Positions 32,364 to 41,745 of a stretch of 48,127 bases of DNA are shown in pieces. The position numbers and the translations under genes are program-made. A model generated the notes under the pieces. The model saw nothing but the letters and a program-made list of their open reading frames with translations, was not told the origin of the DNA and searched no databases. The DNA is from Ectothiorhodospiraceae bacterium (GTDB lineage: Bacteria > Pseudomonadota > Gammaproteobacteria > Nitrococcales > AK92), in assembly GCA_029268285.1 (NCBI GenBank), contig JAJUGG010000002.1:1-48127 (forward strand), given 5' to 3'. Each line of letters starts with the position of its first letter. The first letter of the stretch is position 1.

Positions 32364-34571
32364 ATGGTCAGCGTCAATACCGAGCTTACAGAGCTGATTA
32401 GCCAGGACCGGTTAGGGTTCGACGACTGGCTGGCGCGCCTGCCGGTGAGCCTGAACGAATCGGACCGGGACAAGCTAAGGCAGGCTTGGGAGCAGGCGCG
32501 CGATGGCTACGGCGAGCTAACGCGCGCCTCCGGTGAGACTTATTTCGTTCATGCCTTGAGCGTGGCTTCCATCCTGGCCGAGCTGAAACTGGACGTGGAG
32601 AGCCTGGTGGCGGCGCTGCTGCTCGACCTGCTGCCCCTGGGGCGCTGCGACCGCGAGGAGCTCGAAGCTCGTTTCGGTGCCGAAGTACTTAGCTTGATCG
32701 AAGGCGTGGCGCGCATGGATCTCATCCACGACCTGCACGACCACCGCCCCGTGGGAGGAGCAACCGAGCACGCTCAGGCCGAGGCTTTGCGCAAGATGCT
32801 GCTGGCCATGGCGCGCGATGTGCGGGTGGTATTCATCGCGCTGGCCGAGCGCCTCGACGACATGCGCAGCCTTAAGAACCTGCCGCCCGATGTGTGCGAG
32901 CGCGCCGCCCGCGAAACCCAGGATCTGTATGCGCCGCTCGCCAACCGTCTCGGGATCTGGCAGATCAAGTGGGAGCTCGAGGATCTGAGCTTTCGCTTTC
33001 TCGAGCCGGAGACCTACAAGCGGATTGCCAAGCTGCTCGCCGAGCGCCGAGTCGATCGCGAGGAGTACATCGCCCGCGTCAAGCAGGACCTGGAGCGGGC
33101 CTTGGCCGAGGCCGGCATCCAGGCGGAAGTCGCCGGGCGGCCCAAGCACCTCTATAGCATCTGGAAGAAGATGCAGCGTAAGGGGCTCGATTTTCACGAG
33201 CTGTTCGATATTCGCGCGGTGCGTGTCATGGTCCAGGACGTGGCCGCCTGCTACGCCGCGCTGGGTGTCGTGCATGGCTTGTGGCGGCATATTCCCAAGG
33301 AGTTCGACGACTACATCGCCACGCCCAAGGAGAACAACTACCGTTCTCTGCACACGGCGGTGGTCGGCCCCGAGGGCAAGACCCTGGAAGTGCAGATCCG
33401 AACCTACGAGATGCACCAGCAGGCCGAGCTCGGCATTGCCGCGCACTGGCGCTATAAGGAAGGCGGTCGGCAGGACGAGAGCTTTGAGCAGAAAATCGCT
33501 TGGCTGAGGCAAGTCCTGGAGTGGGGGCAGGATGAAGGCGAGGACTTCATCGACCGCTTCAAGTCAGAGGTGTTCGAGGACCGCGTCTACGTCATCAGCC
33601 CCAAGGGCGACGTTATCGACCTGCCGCGGGGCGCGACACCGCTCGACTACGCCTATCACATACATAGCGATATCGGACACCGTTGCCGCGGGGCCAAGGT
33701 CAATGGCCGCATGGTGCCGCTGACCTATGTGCTCAACAGCGGCGATCATGTCGAGATTCTGTCCAGTCGCAACGGCACGCCGAGCCGCGACTGGCTCAAC
33801 CCGAGCCTGGGCTATCTGGCGACTTCGCGGGCACGCGCCAAGGCGCGTGCCTACTTTCGCGCCTTGGATCACGACAAGAACGTCAGCGCAGGTCGCCAAG
33901 TCCTCGAGCGCGAGATGCATCGCCTGGGCGTGCAGGACGTCAAGCTGGAGAGGCTGGCGCAGAAGAGCCGCTTCCCCAAGCTGGAGGAGTTTCTGGCCGC
34001 CATCGGCCGCAACGATATCACCAGCGGGCAAATCGCCGCCCTGCTCGATGAGCACGTGCTGCCGCAGGTGCCCGAAGAAGAGTCGGTGCTCCCCAGTGCG
34101 CCCAGCACGGTGAAGGACGAAGGCGACGATGTCAGCGTTCAGGGTGTCGGCAATTTGCTGTCGCGTACGGCGCAGTGCTGCAAGCCCGCTCCGGGGGACG
34201 ACATCGTCGGCTTCATTACCCGCGGCCAGGGCGTCACCATCCATCGCCGCGACTGCCCCAATCTGCGCCACCTTGCCGAGGAGGAACCGGACCGGCTGGT
34301 CGATGTGGCCTGGCATCGCCACGAAGGGCGGCGCTATCCGGTCGACCTGCAGATCCAGGCGCTGGATCGGCAAGGACTGTTACGCGACGTTTCAGCCGTG
34401 CTTTCCAACGAGAAGATCAACGTCATTGGCGTCAACACGCGCACCGACAAGCGAGATCACCACGCCTACATGACGCTGACGCTGGAGATTCAGGACCTGG
34501 CGCAGATGACCCGTGTCATGGATCGTATCGGCAGCCTGCGCAACATCATCGACGTGCGGCGCGCGCACTGA
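32364..34571 (+). CDS. relA: GTP pyrophosphokinase RelA
   Basis: Ribosome-bound synthetase of (p)ppGpp, triggered by uncharged tRNA. The 735-residue order is: inactive HD domain (DLLPLGRCD where SpoT has HDxxED), synthetase domain with [18 protein letters not shown], whose EFDD acidic motif marks monofunctional RelA, TGS ([19 protein letters not shown]), helical, zinc-finger/RIS ([14 protein letters not shown], with RDCPN), and ACT. The start ATG has a GAGGAG site. It is divergent from lexA. It should inhibit rRNA promoters such as that at the right end of the window. Confidence 0.97.
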   Translation: MVSVNTELTELISQDRLGFDDWLARLPVSLNESDRDKLRQAWEQARDGYGELTRASGETYFVHALSVASILAELKLDVESLVAALLLDLLPLGRCDREELEARFGAEVLSLIEGVARMDLIHDLHDHRPVGGATEHAQAEALRKMLLAMARDVRVVFIALAERLDDMRSLKNLPPDVCERAARETQDLYAPLANRLGIWQIKWELEDLSFRFLEPETYKRIAKLLAERRVDREEYIARVKQDLERALAEAGIQAEVAGRPKHLYSIWKKMQRKGLDFHELFDIRAVRVMVQDVAACYAALGVVHGLWRHIPKEFDDYIATPKENNYRSLHTAVVGPEGKTLEVQIRTYEMHQQAELGIAAHWRYKEGGRQDESFEQKIAWLRQVLEWGQDEGEDFIDRFKSEVFEDRVYVISPKGDVIDLPRGATPLDYAYHIHSDIGHRCRGAKVNGRMVPLTYVLNSGDHVEILSSRNGTPSRDWLNPSLGYLATSRARAKARAYFRALDHDKNVSAGRQVLEREMHRLGVQDVKLERLAQKSRFPKLEEFLAAIGRNDITSGQIAALLDEHVLPQVPEEESVLPSAPSTVKDEGDDVSVQGVGNLLSRTAQCCKPAPGDDIVGFITRGQGVTIHRRDCPNLRHLAEEEPDRLVDVAWHRHEGRRYPVDLQIQALDRQGLLRDVSAVLSNEKINVIGVNTRTDKRDHHAYMTLTLEIQDLAQMTRVMDRIGSLRNIIDVRRAH

Positions 34572-34793
34572 AGGGTTCCTGTAAGCCCCGGCGTGCCGCT
34601 CGGCAGGGTAGAGCATGGCGTTGCGCTCTTTTATCGACGTTCCCGCTCATCACGCCTTGAATCGGCGGCAGCCGGGGCAATTTACGCTTGATCCCATGGC
34701 TTTGCGCATTCACTGTATGCGCCTCCATCGTTCTGCAGGCGCCGGCCGCAGCGCTAGCGGTGGGCTTGTGTCGAAGCAACGAAACGGACTGTG

Positions 34794-36644
34794 ATGCCGG
34801 AGTCTCATCTAACACTCGCTTTAGTTTCCATCGTCGTGCTCGGGGTGGGAGCACAATGGTTGGCCTGGCGCTTGCGCTGGCCGGCTATCGTCGTGCTGAT
34901 GTTGTTCGGCCTTGCCGCTGGGCCGTTAACCGGCTTGCTGGTGCCGCAGCGCGATCTTGGCGAACTGGTCTCGCCGGTGGTGAAGCTCTTCGTTGCCGTG
35001 ATTCTGTTCGAGGGCGGTCTCACCTTGCGCTGGCACGAGTTTCTCGAAGCAAAAGGCGGGGTGCGTCGGCTGCTGTTCCCCGCCTTGCCGCTGAACTGGG
35101 TCTTCGGCAGCTTGGCCGCGCACTACATCGGCGGCGTGAGCTGGCCGGTGGCGCTGGTTTTCGGCGCCATCATCGTGGTCACCGGCCCTACCGTCATTAT
35201 TCCGCTGCTGCGCCAGGCCGGGTTGAGGCGCCGTCCCGCCTCCTACCTGAAGTGGGAAGGCATTATCAACGACCCCATCGGCGCCTTGCTGGCGGTGCTG
35301 GTGTTCCAGTTTTTCACTGCAGCGCCGGAGGATGGCGCGTGGCAGATCATCGCCAAGTTGAGCGTGGGAGCCGCGGCCGCCATTGTGCTCGGCTACGCTG
35401 CCGCGCGCCTGATCGCCTTGCTTTACCGGCGCGGTTGGACGCCGGAGTATCTGAAGTCGCCCGTGCTGCTTATGGTGGTCTTCGTGGTCTTCACCGCCGC
35501 CGATATGGTGCACCATGAATCGGGGCTGCTGGCTACCACGGTGATGGGGCTGACGCTTGCCAATATCGGCCTGGCCGATATCGAAGAACTGCGCCGCTTC
35601 AAGGAATACCTTACGGTCCTCATGGTGTCGACCGTCTTCATCGTGCTCACAGCGGGGCTGGATACGGAAGCGCTGCTGCTCCTCGACTGGCGCCTGATCG
35701 CGCTCATCGGCGCCGTGCTCTTCCTGGTGCGGCCGGCCGCGATTTTCCTGGCGACTTTCCGCAGCGATATGACGCTCAACGAGCGCGCCCTGGTGGCATG
35801 GATCGCGCCGCGAGGCATCGTGGCCGCCGCGGTAGCCGGCGTGTTCGGACCAGCCATGGTGGAGGCGGGTTATGAGGATGCGGCGGTGCTGGTGCCGCTC
35901 ATCTTCACCTTGATTCTGGCGACAGTGGTGCTGCACGGCTTCTCGCTGCGCTGGCTCGGCCGCAAGCTGGGGCTGGCTGCCTCCGAGCGACGAGGGCTGC
36001 TCATCGTCGGGGCTACGCCCTGGAGCGTGGAACTCGCGCGCACGCTGAAGAGCCTGGATATTCCGGTCATCATCGCCGACAGTTCCTGGGCGCACCTGCG
36101 CCAAGTGCGATTGGGCGGCATCGAATACTTCTACGGCGAAATCCTGACGGAATCGGCCGAGGCAAGGCTCGATCTCAGCGATATCGGTTACCTGCTTGCC
36201 GTTACCGACAACGACGCCTACAACGCCTTGGTGTGCTCTCGCTTCGTCCCGACTCTGGGGCGCGAATTCGTCTACCAGTTGCCGATCTCGTCTGACGTGC
36301 AGCCCCGGCAGTTGCAGAACACCGTGACCGGGCGGGTTCTGTTTGGTGAAGCCGCCTACTACGAAGTTCTGCTCAGCCGCTACTATCGAGGCTGGCGGTT
36401 TCAGAAGACGCCTATTACGCAAGGTTACTCGGCGCAGGATTACTTCGAGCGGGTAGGCGAGGAGGCCATGCCTTTCCTGTTGGTGCGCGCCAGCGGCAAG
36501 TTGGTGTTCCGGCACGGCGATGTCGAACTCAAGCCGGAGCCCGGCGACAGCGTGGTCGCTTTCATTTCACCCGAGGCGCAGAAAGAACGCCGCAGTGCTC
36601 GCAGCGACGCGGCGGACTCGGCAGCGGCCGCTCCGGGGCCGTAG
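34794..36644 (+). CDS. CPA1-type Na+/H+ antiporter with C-terminal RCK/TrkA-N-like domain
   Basis: A 616-residue inner-membrane antiporter. About 12-13 helices occupy residues 1-400, with the transport-site motif GPTVIIPLLRQAG and WEGIINDPIGALLAV, then WIAPRGIVAAAVAGVF. A Rossmann-type tail follows (RRGLLIVGATPWSVELARTLKSL...) and a TrkA-C-like end. Such tails sense NAD(H) or nucleotides and gate transport. Relatives exchange Na+ or K+ for H+ and help with pH and salt. Start: ATG 34794 preceded by a GTG in frame. The radical SAM gene follows after 4 bp. Confidence 0.9.
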   Translation: MPESHLTLALVSIVVLGVGAQWLAWRLRWPAIVVLMLFGLAAGPLTGLLVPQRDLGELVSPVVKLFVAVILFEGGLTLRWHEFLEAKGGVRRLLFPALPLNWVFGSLAAHYIGGVSWPVALVFGAIIVVTGPTVIIPLLRQAGLRRRPASYLKWEGIINDPIGALLAVLVFQFFTAAPEDGAWQIIAKLSVGAAAAIVLGYAAARLIALLYRRGWTPEYLKSPVLLMVVFVVFTAADMVHHESGLLATTVMGLTLANIGLADIEELRRFKEYLTVLMVSTVFIVLTAGLDTEALLLLDWRLIALIGAVLFLVRPAAIFLATFRSDMTLNERALVAWIAPRGIVAAAVAGVFGPAMVEAGYEDAAVLVPLIFTLILATVVLHGFSLRWLGRKLGLAASERRGLLIVGATPWSVELARTLKSLDIPVIIADSSWAHLRQVRLGGIEYFYGEILTESAEARLDLSDIGYLLAVTDNDAYNALVCSRFVPTLGREFVYQLPISSDVQPRQLQNTVTGRVLFGEAAYYEVLLSRYYRGWRFQKTPITQGYSAQDYFERVGEEAMPFLLVRASGKLVFRHGDVELKPEPGDSVVAFISPEAQKERRSARSDAADSAAAAPGP

Positions 36645-36648
36645 GCGC

Positions 36649-37716
36649 ATGGAAGGGCCGGGCGGTTTCAAAGGGCGCGGGGCGGTCGACAATCCAGTCG
36701 GGCGCTACGAAAGGCACCGCAAGGAAGCCTTCGACGACGGTTGGGGGAGTCTTGATGAGCTTCCTCCCGCCCCTAAAACCGAGTTGGGCGTCGATCGCGC
36801 GCGCAGCGTGATTACCTACAACCAGTCGCCTGATATCCCCTTCGACCGCTCCATCAACCCGTATCGAGGTTGCGAGCATGGCTGTGCCTACTGCTACGCG
36901 CGCCCGAGCCATGCCTATTTGGGCCTTTCGCCTGGCCTCGATTTCGAAACCAAGCTGTTCTACAAGGCCGATGCCGTTGACCGGCTGCGCCGTGAACTCG
37001 CACAGCCGCGCTACCGATGCCAGCCGATCGCGTTGGGTGTGAATACGGACGCTTATCAGCCGGTGGAACGTCGGCTGGAGATTACGCGCGGCATACTCGA
37101 GCTGCTCCTGGCCTGTCGCCATCCCGCCAGCATGATTACCAAGTCGGGCTTGATGGCGCGCGATCTCGATATTCTGGCGGAAATGGCGCGGCGGGGGTTG
37201 TTCCATGCGGCCGTGAGCGTCACGAGCCTGGACGACGACATCGGTCGCAGGTTGGAACCGCGTGCCGCGGGCGCGGCTCGACGCCTGCGCCTGATCGAGC
37301 AACTGAGCCTGGCGGGCATTCCCGTTACCGTCATGGTGGCGCCGCTCATTCCCGGGCTGACGGATCACGAGCTCGAGGCCATCCTTGACGCGGCGCGTGC
37401 GCGAGGCGCCGTCGATGCCGTCTATATCCCCTTGCGTCTGCCGAACGAAGTCGAGCCTTTGTTCGAAGCTTGGCTTCAAGTCCATTATCCGCTCAAGGCC
37501 GAGCATGTGCTGAACCTGATACGGAACATGCACGGCGGGCGCGCCTACCGCAGTGAATTTGGTGCGCGCATGCGTGGTGGCGGACCTCTTGCCGATCTGC
37601 TGGCGCAGCGCTTCCAGCTTGCTTACCGAAAACTGGCGTTCCCAGGCACGCAGCCCCTCGATTGCAGCCAGTTTCGTCCGCCTCGTGATGAGCAGGGGCA
37701 AATGAGCCTGTTCTAG
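36649..37716 (+). CDS. Radical SAM protein of the PA0069 / spore-photoproduct-lyase-like group
   Basis: A 355-residue [4Fe-4S] radical SAM enzyme. The cluster motif CEHGCAYC (Cys-x3-Cys-x2-Cys) is at about residues 72-79, after INPYRG. The fold continues with TKSGLMARDLDIL, SVTSLDDDIGRRLEPRA and GIPVTVMVAPLIPGLTD. The substrate is unknown; relation to spore photoproduct lyase suggests nucleic-acid repair but is not proof. It begins 4 bp after the antiporter stop, so is probably co-transcribed; the ORF could extend 43 codons into that gene, which is rejected. Confidence 0.87.
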   Translation: MEGPGGFKGRGAVDNPVGRYERHRKEAFDDGWGSLDELPPAPKTELGVDRARSVITYNQSPDIPFDRSINPYRGCEHGCAYCYARPSHAYLGLSPGLDFETKLFYKADAVDRLRRELAQPRYRCQPIALGVNTDAYQPVERRLEITRGILELLLACRHPASMITKSGLMARDLDILAEMARRGLFHAAVSVTSLDDDIGRRLEPRAAGAARRLRLIEQLSLAGIPVTVMVAPLIPGLTDHELEAILDAARARGAVDAVYIPLRLPNEVEPLFEAWLQVHYPLKAEHVLNLIRNMHGGRAYRSEFGARMRGGGPLADLLAQRFQLAYRKLAFPGTQPLDCSQFRPPRDEQGQMSLF

Positions 37717-37932
37717 CACGTTCGGCACTTCAGGCGTCGCCAAAACGCTACGAGTATCGTGGTTTTCCCGGGCTTCAACGCGTGATGTACGGAAGGCTTC
37801 TTCCCTTGCGAACCATCTCTCCACCCCAAATCTATCAGTCGTGCCTAATGGACACTGCATAGGCAATGGATCACGTCCCTGGGGTCCGAATGATTTCGGG
37901 CGCGGGGTGTCGTCGTAAAGGAGGACGCGTTA

Positions 37933-38913
37933 ATGAATAGCAAGATTACAGGACTGGCCAAAACGGCCGCTTACTCCAGCCTTCTGGCTTTTACCCTGGC
38001 CGGTGGCGCCGCGTTTGCCCAGGATCAGCAGGCGAATACGCAGCAGCAGTCCCAACAGGCGGCTTCGGGGCAGAGCGAAACTCAAGGTCGCGCCGAAACG
38101 GAGACCGCATCAGCTCAGGGGGAGTCCGCAAGCGCCGGCGAAACGGCCGGGGCCGAGAGCAGCGGTGAAACCGCTTCCGTATCCGGCCTGACCGAATCCG
38201 AAGTGGTGGTCGAGCAGCAGGAGCCCAGTGTGGACGTCCAGCAGCGCGAACCTGAAGTGGTGATTCAGCAAAAAGCGCCGGACGTGCAGGTACGTATGCC
38301 TGAGCCCGAGGTGGCTGTCGAGCAGCAGGAGCCGGAGGTTCGGATTCAGGAGCAGCAGCCGGACGTAGCGGTGAAAACGGCTGAGCCTCAGACCGAAGTG
38401 CAGCAGGCTGAGGGGGCTGAGGTCAAAGTATTGCCGCCTGAGGAAGGTGGCGACGTAGCGGCGGTTGAAGGTGAGCAGACCGACGAAGCGCGACAGCAGG
38501 ATCAGCAGGAGCAGGAAACTACGGCCATGACGCCGCCGGAGCCCGCGTCGGAAGCTGAAACAACGGCCACCACCGAGACTACCGACGAGCCGCAGATCGC
38601 CGACGAGGCGATGACGGCCAGTGCCGAGCAGATGGTCGGCCGCGACGTCTACACTATTGACGGCGAGCAGGTCGGCGGCGTTGAGGAGGTCGTGCGCGGT
38701 ACGGCCGATCAGCAACTCTATCTCGTGGTTGCCTACGGCGGCTTCCTGGGGCTCGGCCAAGAGCAGGTCGTTGTGCCGATGGACCAGGCGGAAATGCAGG
38801 AAGATCGGGTGATCATCACCGCGCCGCTCGGGGATCAGGGCCTTGAGCAAATGGCGACTTACGATGAGAGCCAGTACGAACCGATCAGCGGCGACCAAGG
38901 TCCGGTGGGCTAA
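37933..38913 (+). CDS. Exported PRC-barrel protein with a 9-residue Val/Gln/Glu/Pro repeat
   Basis: A 326-residue exported protein: signal peptide (1-29, ending AFAQ), a Gln/Ser/Ala/Glu-rich low-complexity part (30-85), then about eight 9-10-residue units of the form V-x-V/I-x4-P-x (about 88-170) ending VKVLPPEE, another acidic Thr/Glu/Gln linker, and a PRC-barrel-like domain (about 228-310, MVGRDVYTIDGEQVGGVEEVV). PRC barrels bind RNA, proteins or pigments. The repeat region would form an extended beta-rich or disordered surface. The start has a strong AAAGGAGG site. No enzymatic motif. It is followed by a terminator and by a gene with the same repeats. Confidence 0.8.
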   Translation: MNSKITGLAKTAAYSSLLAFTLAGGAAFAQDQQANTQQQSQQAASGQSETQGRAETETASAQGESASAGETAGAESSGETASVSGLTESEVVVEQQEPSVDVQQREPEVVIQQKAPDVQVRMPEPEVAVEQQEPEVRIQEQQPDVAVKTAEPQTEVQQAEGAEVKVLPPEEGGDVAAVEGEQTDEARQQDQQEQETTAMTPPEPASEAETTATTETTDEPQIADEAMTASAEQMVGRDVYTIDGEQVGGVEEVVRGTADQQLYLVVAYGGFLGLGQEQVVVPMDQAEMQEDRVIITAPLGDQGLEQMATYDESQYEPISGDQGPVG

Positions 38914-38932
38914 AGGCCGCTGATGCGACCTA

Positions 38933-38960
38933 AGCCGGCCGTGAGGCCGGCTTTTTGTTT
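38933..38960 (+). terminator. Intrinsic terminator between the PRC-barrel and repeat-protein genes
   Basis: AGCCGGCC (38933-38940) and GGCCGGCT (38945-38952) form a perfect 8-bp stem with a 4-nt loop, followed by TTTTTGTTT. The next gene starts only 19 bp later, so read-through or a separate promoter must supply it. Confidence 0.85.
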
Positions 38961-38978
38961 CTCGAGGAGGACGATTCG

Positions 38979-39338
38979 ATGACACGGAAGTCGACGAAAC
39001 GCATATCCGTTTTCTTCGCATGCTCTGGCGCGCTAGTGCTCGGGCTGGGTGCCGGCGCTGCTAATGCGCAGCAAGGCGCCGAGCGGGAGCCGGCAGTCGG
39101 CGTGCAGCAGGCCGAGCCCGAGGTCAATGTGCAAACCGCGGAACCTAATGTGCGCGTGATACCGCCCAGCAGCGAGCCGAATGTACAGGGTGACGAGAAC
39201 GTAAACGTGCGCGTGTTACCGCCGGAAGGGCAGGGCGCTCAGATCGAGCGGGGCTCCGGGAGCGCGCAGCAGGCGGGGCAGGCTAGCCAGTCGAATCCCG
39301 GCAGCGCCGCGCCCGGCAACACTGGCCAGTCGCAGTAG
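38979..39338 (+). CDS. Small exported protein sharing the PRC-barrel protein's repeat
   Basis: A 119-residue exported protein: signal peptide ending ANAQ, then repeat units VGVQQAEPE, VNVQTAEPN and VRVIPP, a spacer and again VRVLPPEG. This matches the preceding gene, including the V-K/R-V-L-P-P cap. The tail is Gln/Ser/Gly-rich and disordered. It looks like a duplicated repeat region without the PRC barrel. The start has a GAGGAGG site. No function is known. Confidence 0.75.
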   Translation: MTRKSTKRISVFFACSGALVLGLGAGAANAQQGAEREPAVGVQQAEPEVNVQTAEPNVRVIPPSSEPNVQGDENVNVRVLPPEGQGAQIERGSGSAQQAGQASQSNPGSAAPGNTGQSQ

Positions 39339-39356
39339 CGCCGCCTCTGGTTTATC

Positions 39357-39389
39357 CGCCGATGCGCGGTCTCAGGGCCGGCATCGGCG
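39357..39389. terminator. Hairpin between convergent repeat-protein and pqiC-like genes
   Basis: CGCCGATGC (39357-39365) and GCATCGGCG (39381-39389) form a perfect 9-bp stem with a 15-nt loop, located in the 74-bp convergent gap. Confidence 0.55.
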
Positions 39390-39412
39390 CCCCTCGTTGC
39401 AGTACGCCGTGA

Positions 39413-40051
39413 TCAGCCCTGAGAGCTTTGCGCACCGACTGCCGTGGCGCCGAGTGTATCGGCAACGAAGGCCACGGTTTCTAGTACGGCTTTCTCCAGA
39501 GCCGCATTGGCGGCATGAACCGCGCCCTGGGCGTCCTCGCTAGGCGCAGGCACGGAGATCTGGATAAGCTTAGAAGCTGCCAGGCCGCCCGCGCCGCGTT
39601 CCGATAGCTGCACATGGAGGCTAAGCTCCAAGCTGCTGCTACTCCCTTCCTGAAAAACCTGCCGCAATTGGACGATCTCGGTGTTGAGACGATAGGTGCC
39701 GACCTGCCCCGAGCCGCCGCGAAGCACGGCCTGAAACAGCCCTGAGCGCTCGAAACCGGCCGCGAGGGCGGATTCGATCATGCGCGCCGGCGTATCCACC
39801 CAACGGCTGTTACGGTAGTGGTTGAGCCTGTAAGGCGTACTGCTGTAAACGATGGCGCGGCTGTCGTAACCGGCCTGAGCGCTGGGGCGGGCAATGCTCA
39901 GCGTTGCCTTGAGCACGGCGTAGCCAGGGGTAGCCGTATTGCTGATGCCGAGCTGGAATACATCAGCCGCGCCGTTGCGCTTGGGCGTCGGCACACAGGC
40001 CGCGGTCAGCGCGAGGCAAAGCAGCACCAGGATTAAGCGTAGCGTGCTCAT
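39413..40051 (-). CDS. ABC-type transport auxiliary lipoprotein (PqiC-like)
   Basis: A 212-residue lipoprotein: signal ending LTAA-Cys19. The mature part has the PqiC/DUF330 (ABC_trans_aux) features VLKATLSIARPSAQAGYDSRAIVYSS and TYRLNTEIVQLRQVF, probably forming an outer-membrane or periplasmic partner of the MCE complex. It is the last gene of the mla-type operon, 3 bp after the MlaD-like gene. It stands where mlaC and mlaB are found in other operons. Confidence 0.88.
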   Translation of the reverse strand: MSTLRLILVLLCLALTAACVPTPKRNGAADVFQLGISNTATPGYAVLKATLSIARPSAQAGYDSRAIVYSSTPYRLNHYRNSRWVDTPARMIESALAAGFERSGLFQAVLRGGSGQVGTYRLNTEIVQLRQVFQEGSSSSLELSLHVQLSERGAGGLAASKLIQISVPAPSEDAQGAVHAANAALEKAVLETVAFVADTLGATAVGAQSSQG

Positions 40052-40054
40052 GGC

Positions 40055-40978
40055 TTATTCTCCGGGACCAGGAGGAGGCAGCTCGCGGCCGAAGATCAAG
40101 CTGTTGGGGTCCTCGCGCAGTTCCTCGGACAGGCGGGTCAGGTTCTCCGTCAAGGCCTGCATCTGGCCGATCAGCGCGTTGATCTGAGGCAGCGTCACGT
40201 GCGTGAAGTCGCGTATGCCGGTTTCGCCGCTCTCGGACAAAGTGCGGAAGCGCACGCTGGTCGCTTCGAGCTCCTGGGCGAGACTCTGGAATTCTTCCAA
40301 GGTCGTGCGGAAGGTGCTCAAGGTTTCCGGTAGCCCGTCGGCGGCTTGAGCGCCGGCTTCGAACATGCGCTCAGCATGCTCAAGGCTGCGGTCAATGCGT
40401 TCGCGATTGTCGTTCAGCGTGGCCGTCACGCCTGCCACGTTGTGCAGGATGGTTGAAATCGCGGCCTGATTCTCCGGACTCAATATCTGGGAGACGCGAT
40501 CGTTCAATCCGCTGAGCGTGGCAACACCCTCGGTTAGCGCGTTGTCCAGGCGCTCGAACAGGGATGGCGTGCTTTCGATGGTCGGGTAAGGCGGTTCGTT
40601 TTCCGAGACCAGGGGCAGCGAGTCGCGTGTGCCGCCGGTCAGCTCGATGTTGAGAATCCCTGTAACGCCTTGAGTCGCCAGCTGCGCGCGGGTGTCGACC
40701 TTGATCGGCGTGCCTTCGACGATGGCAACTACCACGTGCACGCGCTCCGGATCGTTGGAGGCAATGTCCAATTGGCGCACTTCGCCTACCGGCACGCCGC
40801 GATAGCGAACCGGCGCATTCACGTACAGGCCGGAAACGGATTCGCTGAAATAGATCGAGTACAGCCGATAGTCGGGCGACGTAATGCCCGAACCCATCCA
40901 CAGCGCCAAGCCGATCAGCGCGAGTCCGAGCAGGACCACGAACAGGCCGACGGCCCCATAAGCTACGCGGGTTTCCAT
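40055..40978 (-). CDS. MlaD/MCE-family substrate-binding protein
   Basis: A 307-residue membrane-anchored protein: one N-terminal helix (about 8-30), an MCE domain (about 38-115, YFSESVSGLYVNAPVRYRGVPVGEV), then a long helical region (about 140-290) likely to form a coiled coil. MCE rings bind and shuttle phospholipids between membranes. It overlaps the ATPase gene by 16 bp and precedes the PqiC-like gene by 3 bp. Confidence 0.92.
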   Translation of the reverse strand: METRVAYGAVGLFVVLLGLALIGLALWMGSGITSPDYRLYSIYFSESVSGLYVNAPVRYRGVPVGEVRQLDIASNDPERVHVVVAIVEGTPIKVDTRAQLATQGVTGILNIELTGGTRDSLPLVSENEPPYPTIESTPSLFERLDNALTEGVATLSGLNDRVSQILSPENQAAISTILHNVAGVTATLNDNRERIDRSLEHAERMFEAGAQAADGLPETLSTFRTTLEEFQSLAQELEATSVRFRTLSESGETGIRDFTHVTLPQINALIGQMQALTENLTRLSEELREDPNSLIFGRELPPPGPGE

Positions 40979-41736
40979 ACTTCCTCTCTGGCGCGTTGCA
41001 TGCGTGCGCCGTGGAAATAAGCTCGAACCTCCTCGATCTCGGACTCCACCAGGCGTTGAACCGGCTCGTCGGCGAGCACTCGTCCTTGGCCGAGAAAGGC
41101 GACGCGATCGGTCGTGCGCCAGATCGAATCGATGTCGTGAGTGATCATGACCACGGTTAGTTGTAGCAACTCCCTCAGTTCAAGGATCAATTCGTCAAAA
41201 GCCGCGGCGCTGACGGGGTCGAGCCCTGATGTGGGCTCGTCCAGGAACAGGATCTCCGGATCCAGCGCCAGCGCGCGCGCCAGCGCAGCGCGCTTGACCA
41301 TGCCGCCGCTGAGCGCGCTGGGGTATTTATCGGCCGCGTCGTCCGGCAGCCCCGCCAGGCGGATCTTCATAAGTGCGATCTTGCGAAGCAAACCCTTACT
41401 AAGGCGGGTATGTTCGGCCAGCGGCACGCCGACGTTCTCCGCCACTGTCATTCCGGTAAACAGCGCCCCGTGCTGGAACATTACCCCGATGCGCCGCCAT
41501 AGATCGCGGGTTTCGGCCGGCCTGAGCTGATCGATGCGCTGGTCGAACAGGCGGATCTCGCCGGCGCGCGGCTTGGCCAGCATCACGAGGTGGCGTAGCA
41601 GCACCGTCTTGCCGGCGCCGCTGCTGCCGATAATGGCCACGATGTCGCCACGCTGCACGACGAGGTCCAGCCCTCGGTGAATCTCTTTGTTGCCGGCGCG
41701 GGTCGTCAGGCCGCGCGCTTCGATGATGGCCGTCAT
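40963..41736 (-). CDS. Phospholipid-transport ABC ATPase (MlaF-like)
   Basis: ATPase of the lipid transporter, 257 residues. Walker A GSSGAGKTVLLRHL, Q-loop MFQHGALF, signature LSGGMVKRAALARAL, Walker B ILFLDEPTSGLDP, and H-loop MITHDI. The ABC signature LSGGM is typical of MlaF. It lies 9 bp after the permease gene and overlaps the MlaD-like gene. Confidence 0.95.
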   Translation of the reverse strand: MTAIIEARGLTTRAGNKEIHRGLDLVVQRGDIVAIIGSSGAGKTVLLRHLVMLAKPRAGEIRLFDQRIDQLRPAETRDLWRRIGVMFQHGALFTGMTVAENVGVPLAEHTRLSKGLLRKIALMKIRLAGLPDDAADKYPSALSGGMVKRAALARALALDPEILFLDEPTSGLDPVSAAAFDELILELRELLQLTVVMITHDIDSIWRTTDRVAFLGQGRVLADEPVQRLVESEIEEVRAYFHGARMQRAREEVWKPA

Positions 41737-41745
41737 GAAGCCTTC

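Noticed and set aside
34926-36515. A 529-codon open frame on the minus strand
   Set aside because: It lies wholly antisense to the Na+/H+ antiporter, is full of His/Gln/Arg with no domain, and results from GC-rich codon bias.
36562-37866. A 434-codon open frame on the minus strand
   Set aside because: It is antisense to the radical SAM gene with its cluster motif; no ribosome site or conserved motif supports it.
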